Shown: positions 26,245-34,116 of the stretch, piece by piece | How the letters are laid out: each line of letters begins with the position of its first letter | Position numbering within the stretch: position 1 is the first letter of the stretch | Source: Actinopolymorpha pittospori | Lineage (GTDB): Bacteria; Actinomycetota; Actinomycetes; Propionibacteriales; Actinopolymorphaceae | Assembly: GCF_014873875.1 (NCBI RefSeq) | Contig: NZ_JADBEM010000001.1 | Location: forward strand, 1,426,001-1,490,000 | Reading direction: 5' to 3' | Length of the DNA stretch: 64,000 nucleotides | Position numbers and translations under genes: made by a program | Notes under the pieces: model-generated | Told to the model about the DNA's origin: nothing | What the model saw: only the letters and a program-made list of their open reading frames with translations | Database searches by the model: none

Positions 26245-28311
26245 ATGCGCGAACACAGCCAGGGCAACGTGAACAGCCAGACCGAGAACGCGAGGACCCC
26301 CTTCGCGCGTGACCCTTCGCGTCGACATCTGCTGCGCGCGGGCGGGATGGCGGCCGCCGCCCTGTTCGCGTCCGGCTGCGACGCCTTGTCCACCAAGCCG
26401 CAGGCGAAGGGCCAGCAGGGCCCCACAGACGCCGCGGCGAACGCCAAGGAGGCGCCCGCGCTGGCCGCACGGGTCAAAGCGGGGGAACTCCCAGCTCTGG
26501 GAAAGCGTCTTCCCACCAAGCCGATGGTGATCCAACCGGTCGACCGGCCCGGAACCTACGGCGGGCAGTGGGATCTGTTCGGTGACAGCCCGCCGGCCGG
26601 CGGCGGTGCGGAGGTCTACTACGAGTGGCTGGTGCGGTGGAGCCCGGACTGGTCCAAGGTGGTGCCCAACGTCGCGGAGTCGTGGGAGATCGACGACGAC
26701 GGCCGCCAGTACACGTTCCACCTCCGCGCGGGCATGAAGTGGTCGGACGGGAAGCCGTACACGACCGAGGATATCGCCTTCGCCTACAACGACGTCCTGC
26801 TCAACAAGGAACTCTTCGCCGCACCGCCGGGCTACCTCGTCACCGGCGACCAGCCCGCGCGGCTGGAGGTGCTGGACGAGCAGACGTTCCGGCTGACCTT
26901 CGCCCGGCCGAACGGACTGTTCCTGGAGCTGTTGGCGTCCAACGGAACCCACGTCCTGACCAGCTGCGCCAAGCACTACTTCTCCCAGTTCCATCCCAAG
27001 TACAACGAGAACCTCGATGCGCTGGTGAAGAAGGAGCAGTTCGACCACTGGTACGAACTGTTCTCCACCCGGGGCGGCCCGCAGGGCGGCAACGGCCTGA
27101 TCTGGCAGCCGAACGTCCCGGTGCTGACCGCGTGGCGCACCACGCAGATCCTCCAGCAGGGCACCCGGATGATCCTGGAGCGCAACCCCTACTACTGGAA
27201 GACCGACCCGCAGGGCCGCCAGCTTCCCTACCTGGACCGCATCGTCCGGCACGTGATCAGCGACCAGGAGGCCGCGCTGCTGCGCGCGATGGACGGCGAC
27301 TTCGAGTTCCTGTCCCCGACGTTCTACAACCCCAACCTCGGCACGCCGAAGAACAAGCCGGTCCTCGCGACCAACCGGGAACGCGGCAACTACGACTTCG
27401 TCGACGGGCTGGACTCGACGATGAACAAGACCGTCATCGCGTTCAACCTGACGTGCAAGGACCGTCAACTCCGTGAGGTGTTCCGCAACCGGGACTTCAG
27501 GATCGGCCTGTCCCACGCGATCAACCGCGCCGAGATCATCGCGGCCGTCTACCAGCGGCAGGGCGAACCCTGGCAGGCGGCTCCGCGTAAGGAGTCGGAG
27601 TTCTACCTCGAACGGCTCGCCACGCAGTACACCTCCTACGACGTGAACCTGGCCAACCAGCACCTGGACAAGGCCGGCTACACCCAGCGCGACGCCAGCG
27701 GGATCCGACTGCGCCCGGACGGCAAACCGATCACGTTCAACATCGACGTGATCACCGAGGAGCCCACCCAGATCGACGCGCTCCAACTGGTCAGGGGCTA
27801 CTGGCAGGCCGTCGGAGTGAAGCTGAACCTCTACACCATCGACCGGTCGCTCTACTACACCCGCAAGGAGGGCAACCAACACGAGTCCAGCGTGTGGACC
27901 GGTGACGGCGGCCTGCGGGACGGCATGGTCGACCCACGGTGGTACTTCCCGGCCAACAGCGAGTCGAACTTCGCGCTCCTGTGGTCGACGTGGTTCACCT
28001 CCCGTGGCCAGGAGGGCGAGGAACCACCCGCGGCGGCCCGTCGCCAGATGGAGCTGTACGACCAGATCGGCGAGACCGTCGACGCGGCGAAGCGGCGCGA
28101 ACTGTTCATGGAGATCCTGGCCATCGCGGCCGAGGAGTTCTACGTCATCGGGACCGTGCTCCCGGTCGGGACGTTCGGCATCAAGCGCAACAACTTCCAC
28201 AACGTGCCGAAGTCGATGATCGCGTCGTGGCGCTACCCCACACCGGGGCCGACCTGTCCAGAGCAGTACTTCGTCGCACCCGGCCAGGGCGGCGCGGGAG
28301 AGGATCAGTGA
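26245..28311 (+). CDS. ABC transporter solute-binding lipoprotein, family 5
   Basis: A 688-residue extracytoplasmic binding protein from the ATG at 26245, with GGGAGGCGG upstream. The signal has a twin-arginine motif (SRRHLLRAGG) and a lipobox ending FASGC, so it is a Tat lipoprotein. The family 5 body has YTFHLRAGMKWSDGKPYTTEDIAFAYND and NPYYWKTDP. At this length and in sugar-gene context such proteins often bind oligosaccharides rather than peptides. No permease or ATPase gene follows; the next gene, overlapping by one base, is the Gfo/Idh-AKR fusion. It is paralogous to the protein at 39254. Confidence 0.87.
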   Translation: MREHSQGNVNSQTENARTPFARDPSRRHLLRAGGMAAAALFASGCDALSTKPQAKGQQGPTDAAANAKEAPALAARVKAGELPALGKRLPTKPMVIQPVDRPGTYGGQWDLFGDSPPAGGGAEVYYEWLVRWSPDWSKVVPNVAESWEIDDDGRQYTFHLRAGMKWSDGKPYTTEDIAFAYNDVLLNKELFAAPPGYLVTGDQPARLEVLDEQTFRLTFARPNGLFLELLASNGTHVLTSCAKHYFSQFHPKYNENLDALVKKEQFDHWYELFSTRGGPQGGNGLIWQPNVPVLTAWRTTQILQQGTRMILERNPYYWKTDPQGRQLPYLDRIVRHVISDQEAALLRAMDGDFEFLSPTFYNPNLGTPKNKPVLATNRERGNYDFVDGLDSTMNKTVIAFNLTCKDRQLREVFRNRDFRIGLSHAINRAEIIAAVYQRQGEPWQAAPRKESEFYLERLATQYTSYDVNLANQHLDKAGYTQRDASGIRLRPDGKPITFNIDVITEEPTQIDALQLVRGYWQAVGVKLNLYTIDRSLYYTRKEGNQHESSVWTGDGGLRDGMVDPRWYFPANSESNFALLWSTWFTSRGQEGEEPPAAARRQMELYDQIGETVDAAKRRELFMEILAIAAEEFYVIGTVLPVGTFGIKRNNFHNVPKSMIASWRYPTPGPTCPEQYFVAPGQGGAGEDQ

Positions 28312-30323
28312 TGACGCCGACGACAGGCACGTTGCGCTGGGGAGTTCTCGGCCTGGGCCGGATCGCCGGCCGGTTCGCCCAGGACCTACCGAACTCCAGG
28401 ACCGGCACCCTGGTGGCGGTGGCCAGCCGCGACCTCGCTCGGGCAAAGTCCTTCGCCGACCAGTACGACGCCGAACGTCCCTACGGCGACTACGACGAAC
28501 TCCTCGCCGACGACAGCGTCGACGCGGTCTACGTCGCGACACCGCACCCCTCGCACGCGCGGTGGGCGGTCCGCGCCGCGCAGGCGGGCAAGCACGTGCT
28601 GTGCGAGAAACCGCTCACGGTCAACCACGCGGAGGCGATGGCCGTGATCGAGGCGGCGCGCGACCATGACGTGTTCGCCATGGAGGCGTACATGTACCGC
28701 TGCCGCCCGCAGACCGCGCGGCTGGCGGAGCTGGTCCGCTCCGGCGCGATCGGCGCCGTCCACCAGATCCAGGCGTCGTTCGCGTTCGCGTCCAACGGGG
28801 ATCCGGCGAACCGCCTGTTCCGGCAGGACCTCGCGGGAGGCGGGATCCTCGACGTCGGCGGCTATCCGGTGTCGATGGTCCGGCTGCTGGCGGGCGCCGC
28901 GCGCGGCGAGGCCTTCGCCGACCCCGACGGCGTCGAGGGAGTCGGCCACCTCGGGCCGGACAACCGGATCGACGAGTGGGCCGTCGCGACGCTGCGGTTC
29001 GCCCCGTCCGGCTCTACTCCGTCGATCACGGCCCAGGTGGCGACCGGCGTACGCCAGTCCGCCGAGAACGTCGTGCGCGTCTTCGGCAGCCACGGCTACC
29101 TCGTCGTCGCCTCGCCGTGGGGATCCCGCAGGGACGGAACGCCCACGACCATCGAGGTGCACCGGGTCGGCTCGGCGGCGGAGATTGTCGAGTTCGGCCC
29201 GGACCGCTCCTACGCGCTGGAGGCCGACGCCGTCGCGGACCACCTGGACGACCGTCAGGCCCCGGCGATGAGCTGGGCCGACACGCTCGGGAACATGGCG
29301 ACCCTGGACCGCTGGCGGGCCGCGATCGGGCTGGAGTACGACGCCGAACGTGCCGACGCGGCGATCCCGACCGTCCACGGCCGCCCGGTCACGGCCCGCC
29401 CCGACCACCGGATGCGCTACGGCGAGGTGCCCGGTGTGCGCAAGCAGGTCTCCAGGCTCGTCCTCGGCTCGGTCGGTCGCGGCCTGCCGCACGCCAGCGT
29501 GATGTACGACGACTTCGTCGAGCGCGGCGGCAACTGCTTCGACACCGCCTACCACTACGGCGGTGGCAGGGCCGAGCGCCTGCTCGGCCAGTGGATGCGC
29601 AACCGCGGCAACCGGGAGGAGGTCGTGGTCATCGGCAAGGGCGCCCACACCCCGCACTGCGACCCGGAGTCGATCCGCAGCCAGCTCACCGAGAGCCTGG
29701 AGCGGCTGCGCACCGACTACATCGACCTGTACTTCATGCACCGGGACAACACCGATATCCCTGTCGGAGAGTTCGTCGACGTGCTGGACGAGCTCCACCG
29801 GGCCGGCCGCATCCACGCCTACGGCGGATCGAACTGGACCACCGAACGTCTGGACGAGGCGAACGCGTACGCGCAGTCCCATGGCAGGAAGGCGTTCGTG
29901 GCGCTGTCCAACAACTTCAGCCAGGCGCGGATGGTGGAGCCGCCGTGGGCGGGTTGTCTGGCCGCCTCCGACCCGGCCACGCGGGAGTGGCTCGAACGGC
30001 AGCGGCTGGCGTTGTTCCCGTGGTCGAGTCAGGCTCGCGGCTTCTTCACCGACAGGTCCGCGCACGACGACCTGTCCGACCCCGAGCTTGCCCGCTGCTG
30101 GTACAGCGAGGACAACTTCCTCCGCAAGGAACGCGCGCAGACCCTCGCCCGGCGCCGTGGTGTCTCGGCTGTCGCGATCGCGTTGGCGTACGTCCTCGCC
30201 CAGGAGTTCCCGACGTTCCCCCTGATCGGTCCGCAGCAGCTCAGCGAGACCCGTGACTCCTTCGCGGCTCTCGACGTCGAGCTCAGCCCGGAGGAGGTGC
30301 GCTGGCTCGACCTGCGCGACTAG
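28311..30323 (+). CDS. Gfo/Idh/MocA dehydrogenase fused to aldo/keto reductase
   Basis: A single 670-residue frame. Residues 8-340 are a Gfo/Idh/MocA sugar dehydrogenase: GVLGLGRIAG nucleotide loop and CEKPL at 98-102. From about 366 an aldo/keto reductase follows with its tetrad: Asp and Tyr in FDTAYHYGG, Lys in VVVIGKGAH and His in LYFMHRD. Both halves look catalytically complete. Together they could oxidise and reduce the same sugar, or recycle NAD(P)(H) locally. The start overlaps the binding-protein stop by one base, so the two are coupled. It overlaps the peroxiredoxin end by four bases. Confidence 0.88.
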   Translation: MTPTTGTLRWGVLGLGRIAGRFAQDLPNSRTGTLVAVASRDLARAKSFADQYDAERPYGDYDELLADDSVDAVYVATPHPSHARWAVRAAQAGKHVLCEKPLTVNHAEAMAVIEAARDHDVFAMEAYMYRCRPQTARLAELVRSGAIGAVHQIQASFAFASNGDPANRLFRQDLAGGGILDVGGYPVSMVRLLAGAARGEAFADPDGVEGVGHLGPDNRIDEWAVATLRFAPSGSTPSITAQVATGVRQSAENVVRVFGSHGYLVVASPWGSRRDGTPTTIEVHRVGSAAEIVEFGPDRSYALEADAVADHLDDRQAPAMSWADTLGNMATLDRWRAAIGLEYDAERADAAIPTVHGRPVTARPDHRMRYGEVPGVRKQVSRLVLGSVGRGLPHASVMYDDFVERGGNCFDTAYHYGGGRAERLLGQWMRNRGNREEVVVIGKGAHTPHCDPESIRSQLTESLERLRTDYIDLYFMHRDNTDIPVGEFVDVLDELHRAGRIHAYGGSNWTTERLDEANAYAQSHGRKAFVALSNNFSQARMVEPPWAGCLAASDPATREWLERQRLALFPWSSQARGFFTDRSAHDDLSDPELARCWYSEDNFLRKERAQTLARRRGVSAVAIALAYVLAQEFPTFPLIGPQQLSETRDSFAALDVELSPEEVRWLDLRD

Positions 30324-30802
30324 GCGCCGGCGTGTTCCTTGTGGTACTTGATCAGGCCCATGACGTCCTCGGGGACGAGTCGCCCGATCGCGCCGCTGGA
30401 GTACACCGACACCACGATGTCACCTGAGGGGTCGAGGACGAACCCGGTCGACTGGAGGTACTCCGGGTCGGGGTTGACGAAGGCCCCGGTCGCCTCGGCC
30501 ACCGCGTGGGCGTCCGCGCTGTGGCCAACGGGGAAGCTGAGCCGGAGCTTGTCGACCAGCGCCTTGGTGGTGACTTCGTCGTCCACGGACAACGCCACCA
30601 CCTTGGCGTCGACTGCGGCAAGACCGTCGTGGGCACGCTGGAACGCCCGGAGCTGGGCGTTGCAGTAGGGACACCAGGAGCCGCGGTAGATCAGGACCAC
30701 GCCGAAGTGCCCGGCGAGTTCGTCCCGGACGGAGACGGTCCCACCTCCGATAAGCTCGAGCCTGAGGTCGGGAAAGGCGGAGCCTGGATGCAGCAGTGTC
30801 AT
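30320..30802 (-). CDS. Peroxiredoxin (AhpC/TSA family)
   Basis: A 160-residue thiol peroxidase from the ATG at 30802, with GAGGAGGAA upstream. YRGSWCPYCNAQL holds the peroxidatic Cys followed by a second Cys two residues on. The rest is the thioredoxin fold with VVALSVDD and FVLDPSGDIVVSVYSSGAIGRL. It is cytoplasmic and reduces peroxides with thiols. It is the second gene after the SDR at 30845 on the same strand, with 42 bases between. Confidence 0.83.
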   Translation of the reverse strand: MTLLHPGSAFPDLRLELIGGGTVSVRDELAGHFGVVLIYRGSWCPYCNAQLRAFQRAHDGLAAVDAKVVALSVDDEVTTKALVDKLRLSFPVGHSADAHAVAEATGAFVNPDPEYLQSTGFVLDPSGDIVVSVYSSGAIGRLVPEDVMGLIKYHKEHAGA

Positions 30803-30844
30803 GGAGTTCCTCCTCGATAGGGACATCCGCCTCAACAGGCGGAC

Positions 30845-31603
30845 TCAGAGTTGGTCGTGCGCGGCCCAGACCTGACCTGTGGCCGCGCCGTCGAGTCTGG
30901 CCACGAGGGACCGGGCCGAGTCCTCGGGTCTGATGAGGCTCCCGTTGGCGTGGGAGTCGACGAAGTGCATGTAGGTCGACGCGCTGAGGCGTCCCTTCCC
31001 GCTGTCGCGGAGCCACGTCTGCATGGCCGTGTCGACCATCCCGGGGCGGTACACGTTGACGGTGACGCCGGTGCCGCTGACCTCCTCGGCGAGGTTGAGG
31101 GTGTGCGCCTCCAACGCGGCTTTGGTCGCGGCGTAGGCGTTGCCACCGACCATGAAGCCCGGCCGGGCGACGACGCCGCTGGACACGTTCGCGACGCGTC
31201 CCCAGCCACGCTGGACCATCCCGGGAACGACGGAGAGGGCGAGTTCCACCGCGGCGAACACGTTGAGGTCGAACGCGGCCGCCCAGGCCGTCATGTCGAG
31301 GTCGACGGTCGGGCCGACCGGCTGCACCACGGCCGCGTTGTTGACGAGGATGTCCACCCGCCCCATCGCGCTGGCGGCCCTCTCCGCGACCTTGACGGCG
31401 CTCCCGGTCTCACCGAGATCGGCGACGATGGCCACCGCCTCGCCGCCGCGCTCGCTCACCAGCCAGACTGTCTCGTCGAGCTCGGTTGCCGTCCGCGCGA
31501 CGACGGCCAACGTGACGCCCGCGTCGGCGAGCTCGAGCGCGATGGCACGCCCGATCCCCCGCCCCGCGCCGGTCACCAGGGCAGTCCTTCCACTCAGGGA
31601 CAT
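30845..31603 (-). CDS. SDR family oxidoreductase
   Basis: A 252-residue classical SDR from the ATG at 31603 behind GGAGCG. It has TGAGRGIGRAIAL, VNNAAVV, a Ser in VSSGVV and the YAATKAALEAHTLNLAEE active site. Cofactor is NAD(P); substrate unknown. A strong hairpin at 31762-31791 upstream separates it from the propeller gene, so it probably has its own promoter in the 158 bases between. Confidence 0.83.
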   Translation of the reverse strand: MSLSGRTALVTGAGRGIGRAIALELADAGVTLAVVARTATELDETVWLVSERGGEAVAIVADLGETGSAVKVAERAASAMGRVDILVNNAAVVQPVGPTVDLDMTAWAAAFDLNVFAAVELALSVVPGMVQRGWGRVANVSSGVVARPGFMVGGNAYAATKAALEAHTLNLAEEVSGTGVTVNVYRPGMVDTAMQTWLRDSGKGRLSASTYMHFVDSHANGSLIRPEDSARSLVARLDGAATGQVWAAHDQL

Positions 31604-31761
31604 CGATCGCTCCGTTTCTGGGTCCACCGCCCGGCTCAGGGGCGCACAGATGCACGTCGACTAATAGGCGTCGTTCGGTCAGGAGTTCTTACATCACCGG
31701 CTCCCAGATCCCGAACCCGGCAGCAAGGCCCGGGACGAACCACGGTTGGCGGACATCCCGC

Positions 31762-31791
31762 TGCCGGGTGTGAGGAGCCACACACCCGGCA
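31762..31791. terminator. Strong hairpin terminator
   Basis: TGCCGGGTGTG (31762-31772) and CACACCCGGCA (31781-31791) form a perfect 11-bp stem with an 8-nt loop, 33 bases after the stop of the propeller gene on the minus strand. Confidence 0.65.
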
Positions 31792-31823
31792 TCGGGTAAG
31801 AACCGTCCGGCACCCGTCCTCGG

Positions 31824-32978
31824 TCAGGAAGCCGCGATGCCCTGACCGCCGAGAGCGCCGGGTATGTCGGCACTGCCGACCTTGGTGAGAGTGCCGTCCT
31901 GGTTGACGCGGAAGGCGTCCACCAGCCCCATACCGCCGGTCTGGGCGTAGAGGTAGCCACCGTCGGAGGACACCGCGAGGTCGACGCTGCCCGGGTGGGT
32001 GGACGCGACGCCGACGGAGGTCAGGCGGCCCTGCCGATCCTCGCGGTACTCGCTGATGGTGGCGCTGCCCGCGTTGCCGACATAGACGTACTGACCGTTT
32101 CGCACGATCCAGCAGGTGGCCTGCTGGCCCGTGGCGACGTCGCCGGTCCTGGTGAGCCTGCCACCGGGTGCCCACTGGTAGGTGGCCACGGAGTTCGGTA
32201 CGCCTTCTGTGGCCAGGATCCGGCCGGCACCGTCGAAGGTGAAACCGAACGGGTCCGTGCCGGGTGCCGTGGTGGTCGTGGGTGTGGACGGGAGGCCGCC
32301 GAGTCGGTCCACGTCGAAGACGACGATGCTGTCGCTGTTGGACTTCGTGGTCACGACGAGACGACGGCCGTCGGGGGTGAACTGGACCTGGCCTGGTGTG
32401 TGGGTGAACTCCGGGCTGGCATCGGGGTCCAGCCCCAGGGTCCGGTGCCAGGTTGGGATACGCAACAACACCCCGCCCACGCGGCGGTAGCCCTGCACCG
32501 AGCCACCGCGCCGAGCATTCAGGACGTAGGCGACGTCGCCGTGAACCGTGACGGAGACGGGGAAGCGTCCACCCGACGGCAGAACCTGACGCCGCACCAG
32601 CCGGTCGCCGTCCACCCCGAAGACGGTGATGGTGTCGCTGCCGGCGTTGACGGCGTAGAGAAGCCGATGTGCCCGGTCGTAGGTCAGCGAGCCCTGCGAT
32701 CCAAGGTTGTCCACCTCGGCGCCCTGGAGCTTCCCGCCCCTGCCACCGGTGGAGTAGGTGCCCCGCCGTGTCAGGGAGCCATCTGACCCACGGTCGTAGG
32801 CAGTCACGGTGTTGTGGTGGAGGTTGTCGCTCTGGGCGAACACCACACCACTTCGTCGAGCCGGCCGATGGTCGGAGCCCGGGTGCGCCGCCCAGGCAGG
32901 TGAGCCCACGAACGTCGCCGAAGCGGCGGCGATCATTCCGACGCTGGCCGCTCGGGCCGCGGTGACCTTGATACGCAT
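31824..32978 (-). CDS. Secreted lactonase-like beta-propeller protein
   Basis: A 384-residue protein from the ATG at 32978 (GGAAGG upstream). Residues 1-30 are a Sec signal peptide ending in PAWA-A. The mature part has seven-bladed propeller repeats with YDRAHRLLYAVNAGSDTITVF, VQFTPDGRRLVVTTKSNSDSIVVFDVD and YVYVGNAGSATISEY. It resembles 3-carboxymuconate cyclase/lactonase folds, but enzymatic activity in secreted members is unproven. It is divergent from the ECF sigma/anti-sigma pair, which makes it a candidate target. Confidence 0.78.
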   Translation of the reverse strand: MRIKVTAARAASVGMIAAASATFVGSPAWAAHPGSDHRPARRSGVVFAQSDNLHHNTVTAYDRGSDGSLTRRGTYSTGGRGGKLQGAEVDNLGSQGSLTYDRAHRLLYAVNAGSDTITVFGVDGDRLVRRQVLPSGGRFPVSVTVHGDVAYVLNARRGGSVQGYRRVGGVLLRIPTWHRTLGLDPDASPEFTHTPGQVQFTPDGRRLVVTTKSNSDSIVVFDVDRLGGLPSTPTTTTAPGTDPFGFTFDGAGRILATEGVPNSVATYQWAPGGRLTRTGDVATGQQATCWIVRNGQYVYVGNAGSATISEYREDRQGRLTSVGVASTHPGSVDLAVSSDGGYLYAQTGGMGLVDAFRVNQDGTLTKVGSADIPGALGGQGIAAS

Positions 32979-33145
32979 CAGATGCACTTTCCTTCCGGGA
33001 GGGCACGTCATCGCGTGGGAAGTCGACGACCTGGTGCTGGTCGTCACTCTTCTTTCGCATCGGCGGCAGGGCTGCTCTTACCGACCCAGACGAGGCGAAG
33101 ATGTGACGAAGAACGACGCGTGGCGGGCGTCCCTAAGATGAGGTC

Positions 33146-33847
33146 ATGGGCCCCGAGGACAGCGGCGAGGACGGCGACGTGGTCTCCCCGCACGCACGCC
33201 CGGGGCTCCTGTCGGCTCCGCGAGATCTCGACCCGGTGTCCAGGGAGTGGGTCGAGGTCCTCGCCTCACGAGGACCCGCGTACGAGCAGGCGTGCGCACG
33301 ACTACACGGCAATCTGCTGCGCATCGCGTTCAAGGAGCTGGAACGCCGCCGCAGCCAACACGGCATCCTCGGACCCGAACTCGACGACCTGGCCCATCAG
33401 GCGGCCGACGACGCGCTCCTGGCGATCACGAGGAAGGTCGGACAGTTCCGCGGCGAGAGCCGCTTCACCACCTGGGCGTACAAGTTCGTGATCTTCGAGG
33501 TGTCCACCAAGATCGGCCGCCACTTCTGGCACACCCACGGGGTCGCGCTGGACACCGAGGACTGGGAACGCCTACCCGACCAGCTGGCAGTGGGTCCCGC
33601 CGAGGCGTCGCAGGCCCGCGAGCTGGCCGCCGCACTCCGCGCCGGCGTCGACGCGGTGCTCACCGCCCACCAACGCAGAGTGTTCGCGGCGCTGGTCCTC
33701 GACGGCGTCCCACTCGAAGCGCTCGCCGCCGAACTCGGAACCAACCGCAACGCCCTCTACAAGACGATGTTCGACGCCCGGCGCAAGCTGCGAACCTACC
33801 TGGAAGCCAACGGCTACCTGGACGACAACACACAGAGGCAGTCATGA
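33146..33847 (+). CDS. ECF-type RNA polymerase sigma factor
   Basis: A 233-residue sigma factor. Region 2 is around LAHQAADDALLAITRKVGQFRGESRFTTWAYKFVIFEV, and region 4 around LTAHQRRVFAALVLDGVPLEALAAELGTNRNALYKTMFDARRKLRTYL. An acidic N-terminal extension of about 40 residues precedes region 2. ATGA overlap joins it to a small zinc anti-sigma gene. It probably directs its own operon and the divergent secreted propeller. No -35/-10 pair could be assigned. Confidence 0.85.
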   Translation: MGPEDSGEDGDVVSPHARPGLLSAPRDLDPVSREWVEVLASRGPAYEQACARLHGNLLRIAFKELERRRSQHGILGPELDDLAHQAADDALLAITRKVGQFRGESRFTTWAYKFVIFEVSTKIGRHFWHTHGVALDTEDWERLPDQLAVGPAEASQARELAAALRAGVDAVLTAHQRRVFAALVLDGVPLEALAAELGTNRNALYKTMFDARRKLRTYLEANGYLDDNTQRQS

Positions 33848-34083
33848 GTCACCCCGACGAATCGGCCACGATGGCCCGACTGCGCCAGTTCCTGGACACC
33901 GATCCGCGCGACGTGGCATGCGAACGCGCCATGGAACTCCTCCACGTGTACGTGGAGCTCAAGGTCGCGGGCCAGGACCCCGAGGAGCACTACCCGGGGA
34001 TCGCCGTGCACCTTCGGGCCTGTGGGCCCTGCTCGGATGAGTACAAGGGACTGCTGGCCGCCGTCACCGAGCGCTGGCCCTGA
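33844..34083 (+). CDS. Small zinc-binding anti-sigma factor
   Basis: A 79-residue soluble protein, coupled by ATGA to the sigma gene. The HLRACGPC segment is the H-x3-C-x2-C motif of zinc anti-sigma (ZAS) proteins, with upstream His residues that could complete the site. It has no membrane segment, so it would sense a cytoplasmic signal, for example thiol oxidation releasing zinc. Partner and motif make the role likely; the signal is not known. Confidence 0.75.
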   Translation: MSHPDESATMARLRQFLDTDPRDVACERAMELLHVYVELKVAGQDPEEHYPGIAVHLRACGPCSDEYKGLLAAVTERWP

Positions 34084-34116
34084 GCAGCGCATCGTGGCGG
34101 AACGGACGGTCCGACC

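Noticed and set aside
26119-28542. Long open frame (807 codons) on the minus strand opposite the binding-protein gene
   Set aside because: No recognisable motifs; the sense strand encodes a complete Tat lipoprotein with a good ribosome site.
33146-34083. Sigma/anti-sigma pair considered as toxin-antitoxin
   Set aside because: The first gene has clear sigma regions 2 and 4, and the second a zinc anti-sigma motif.
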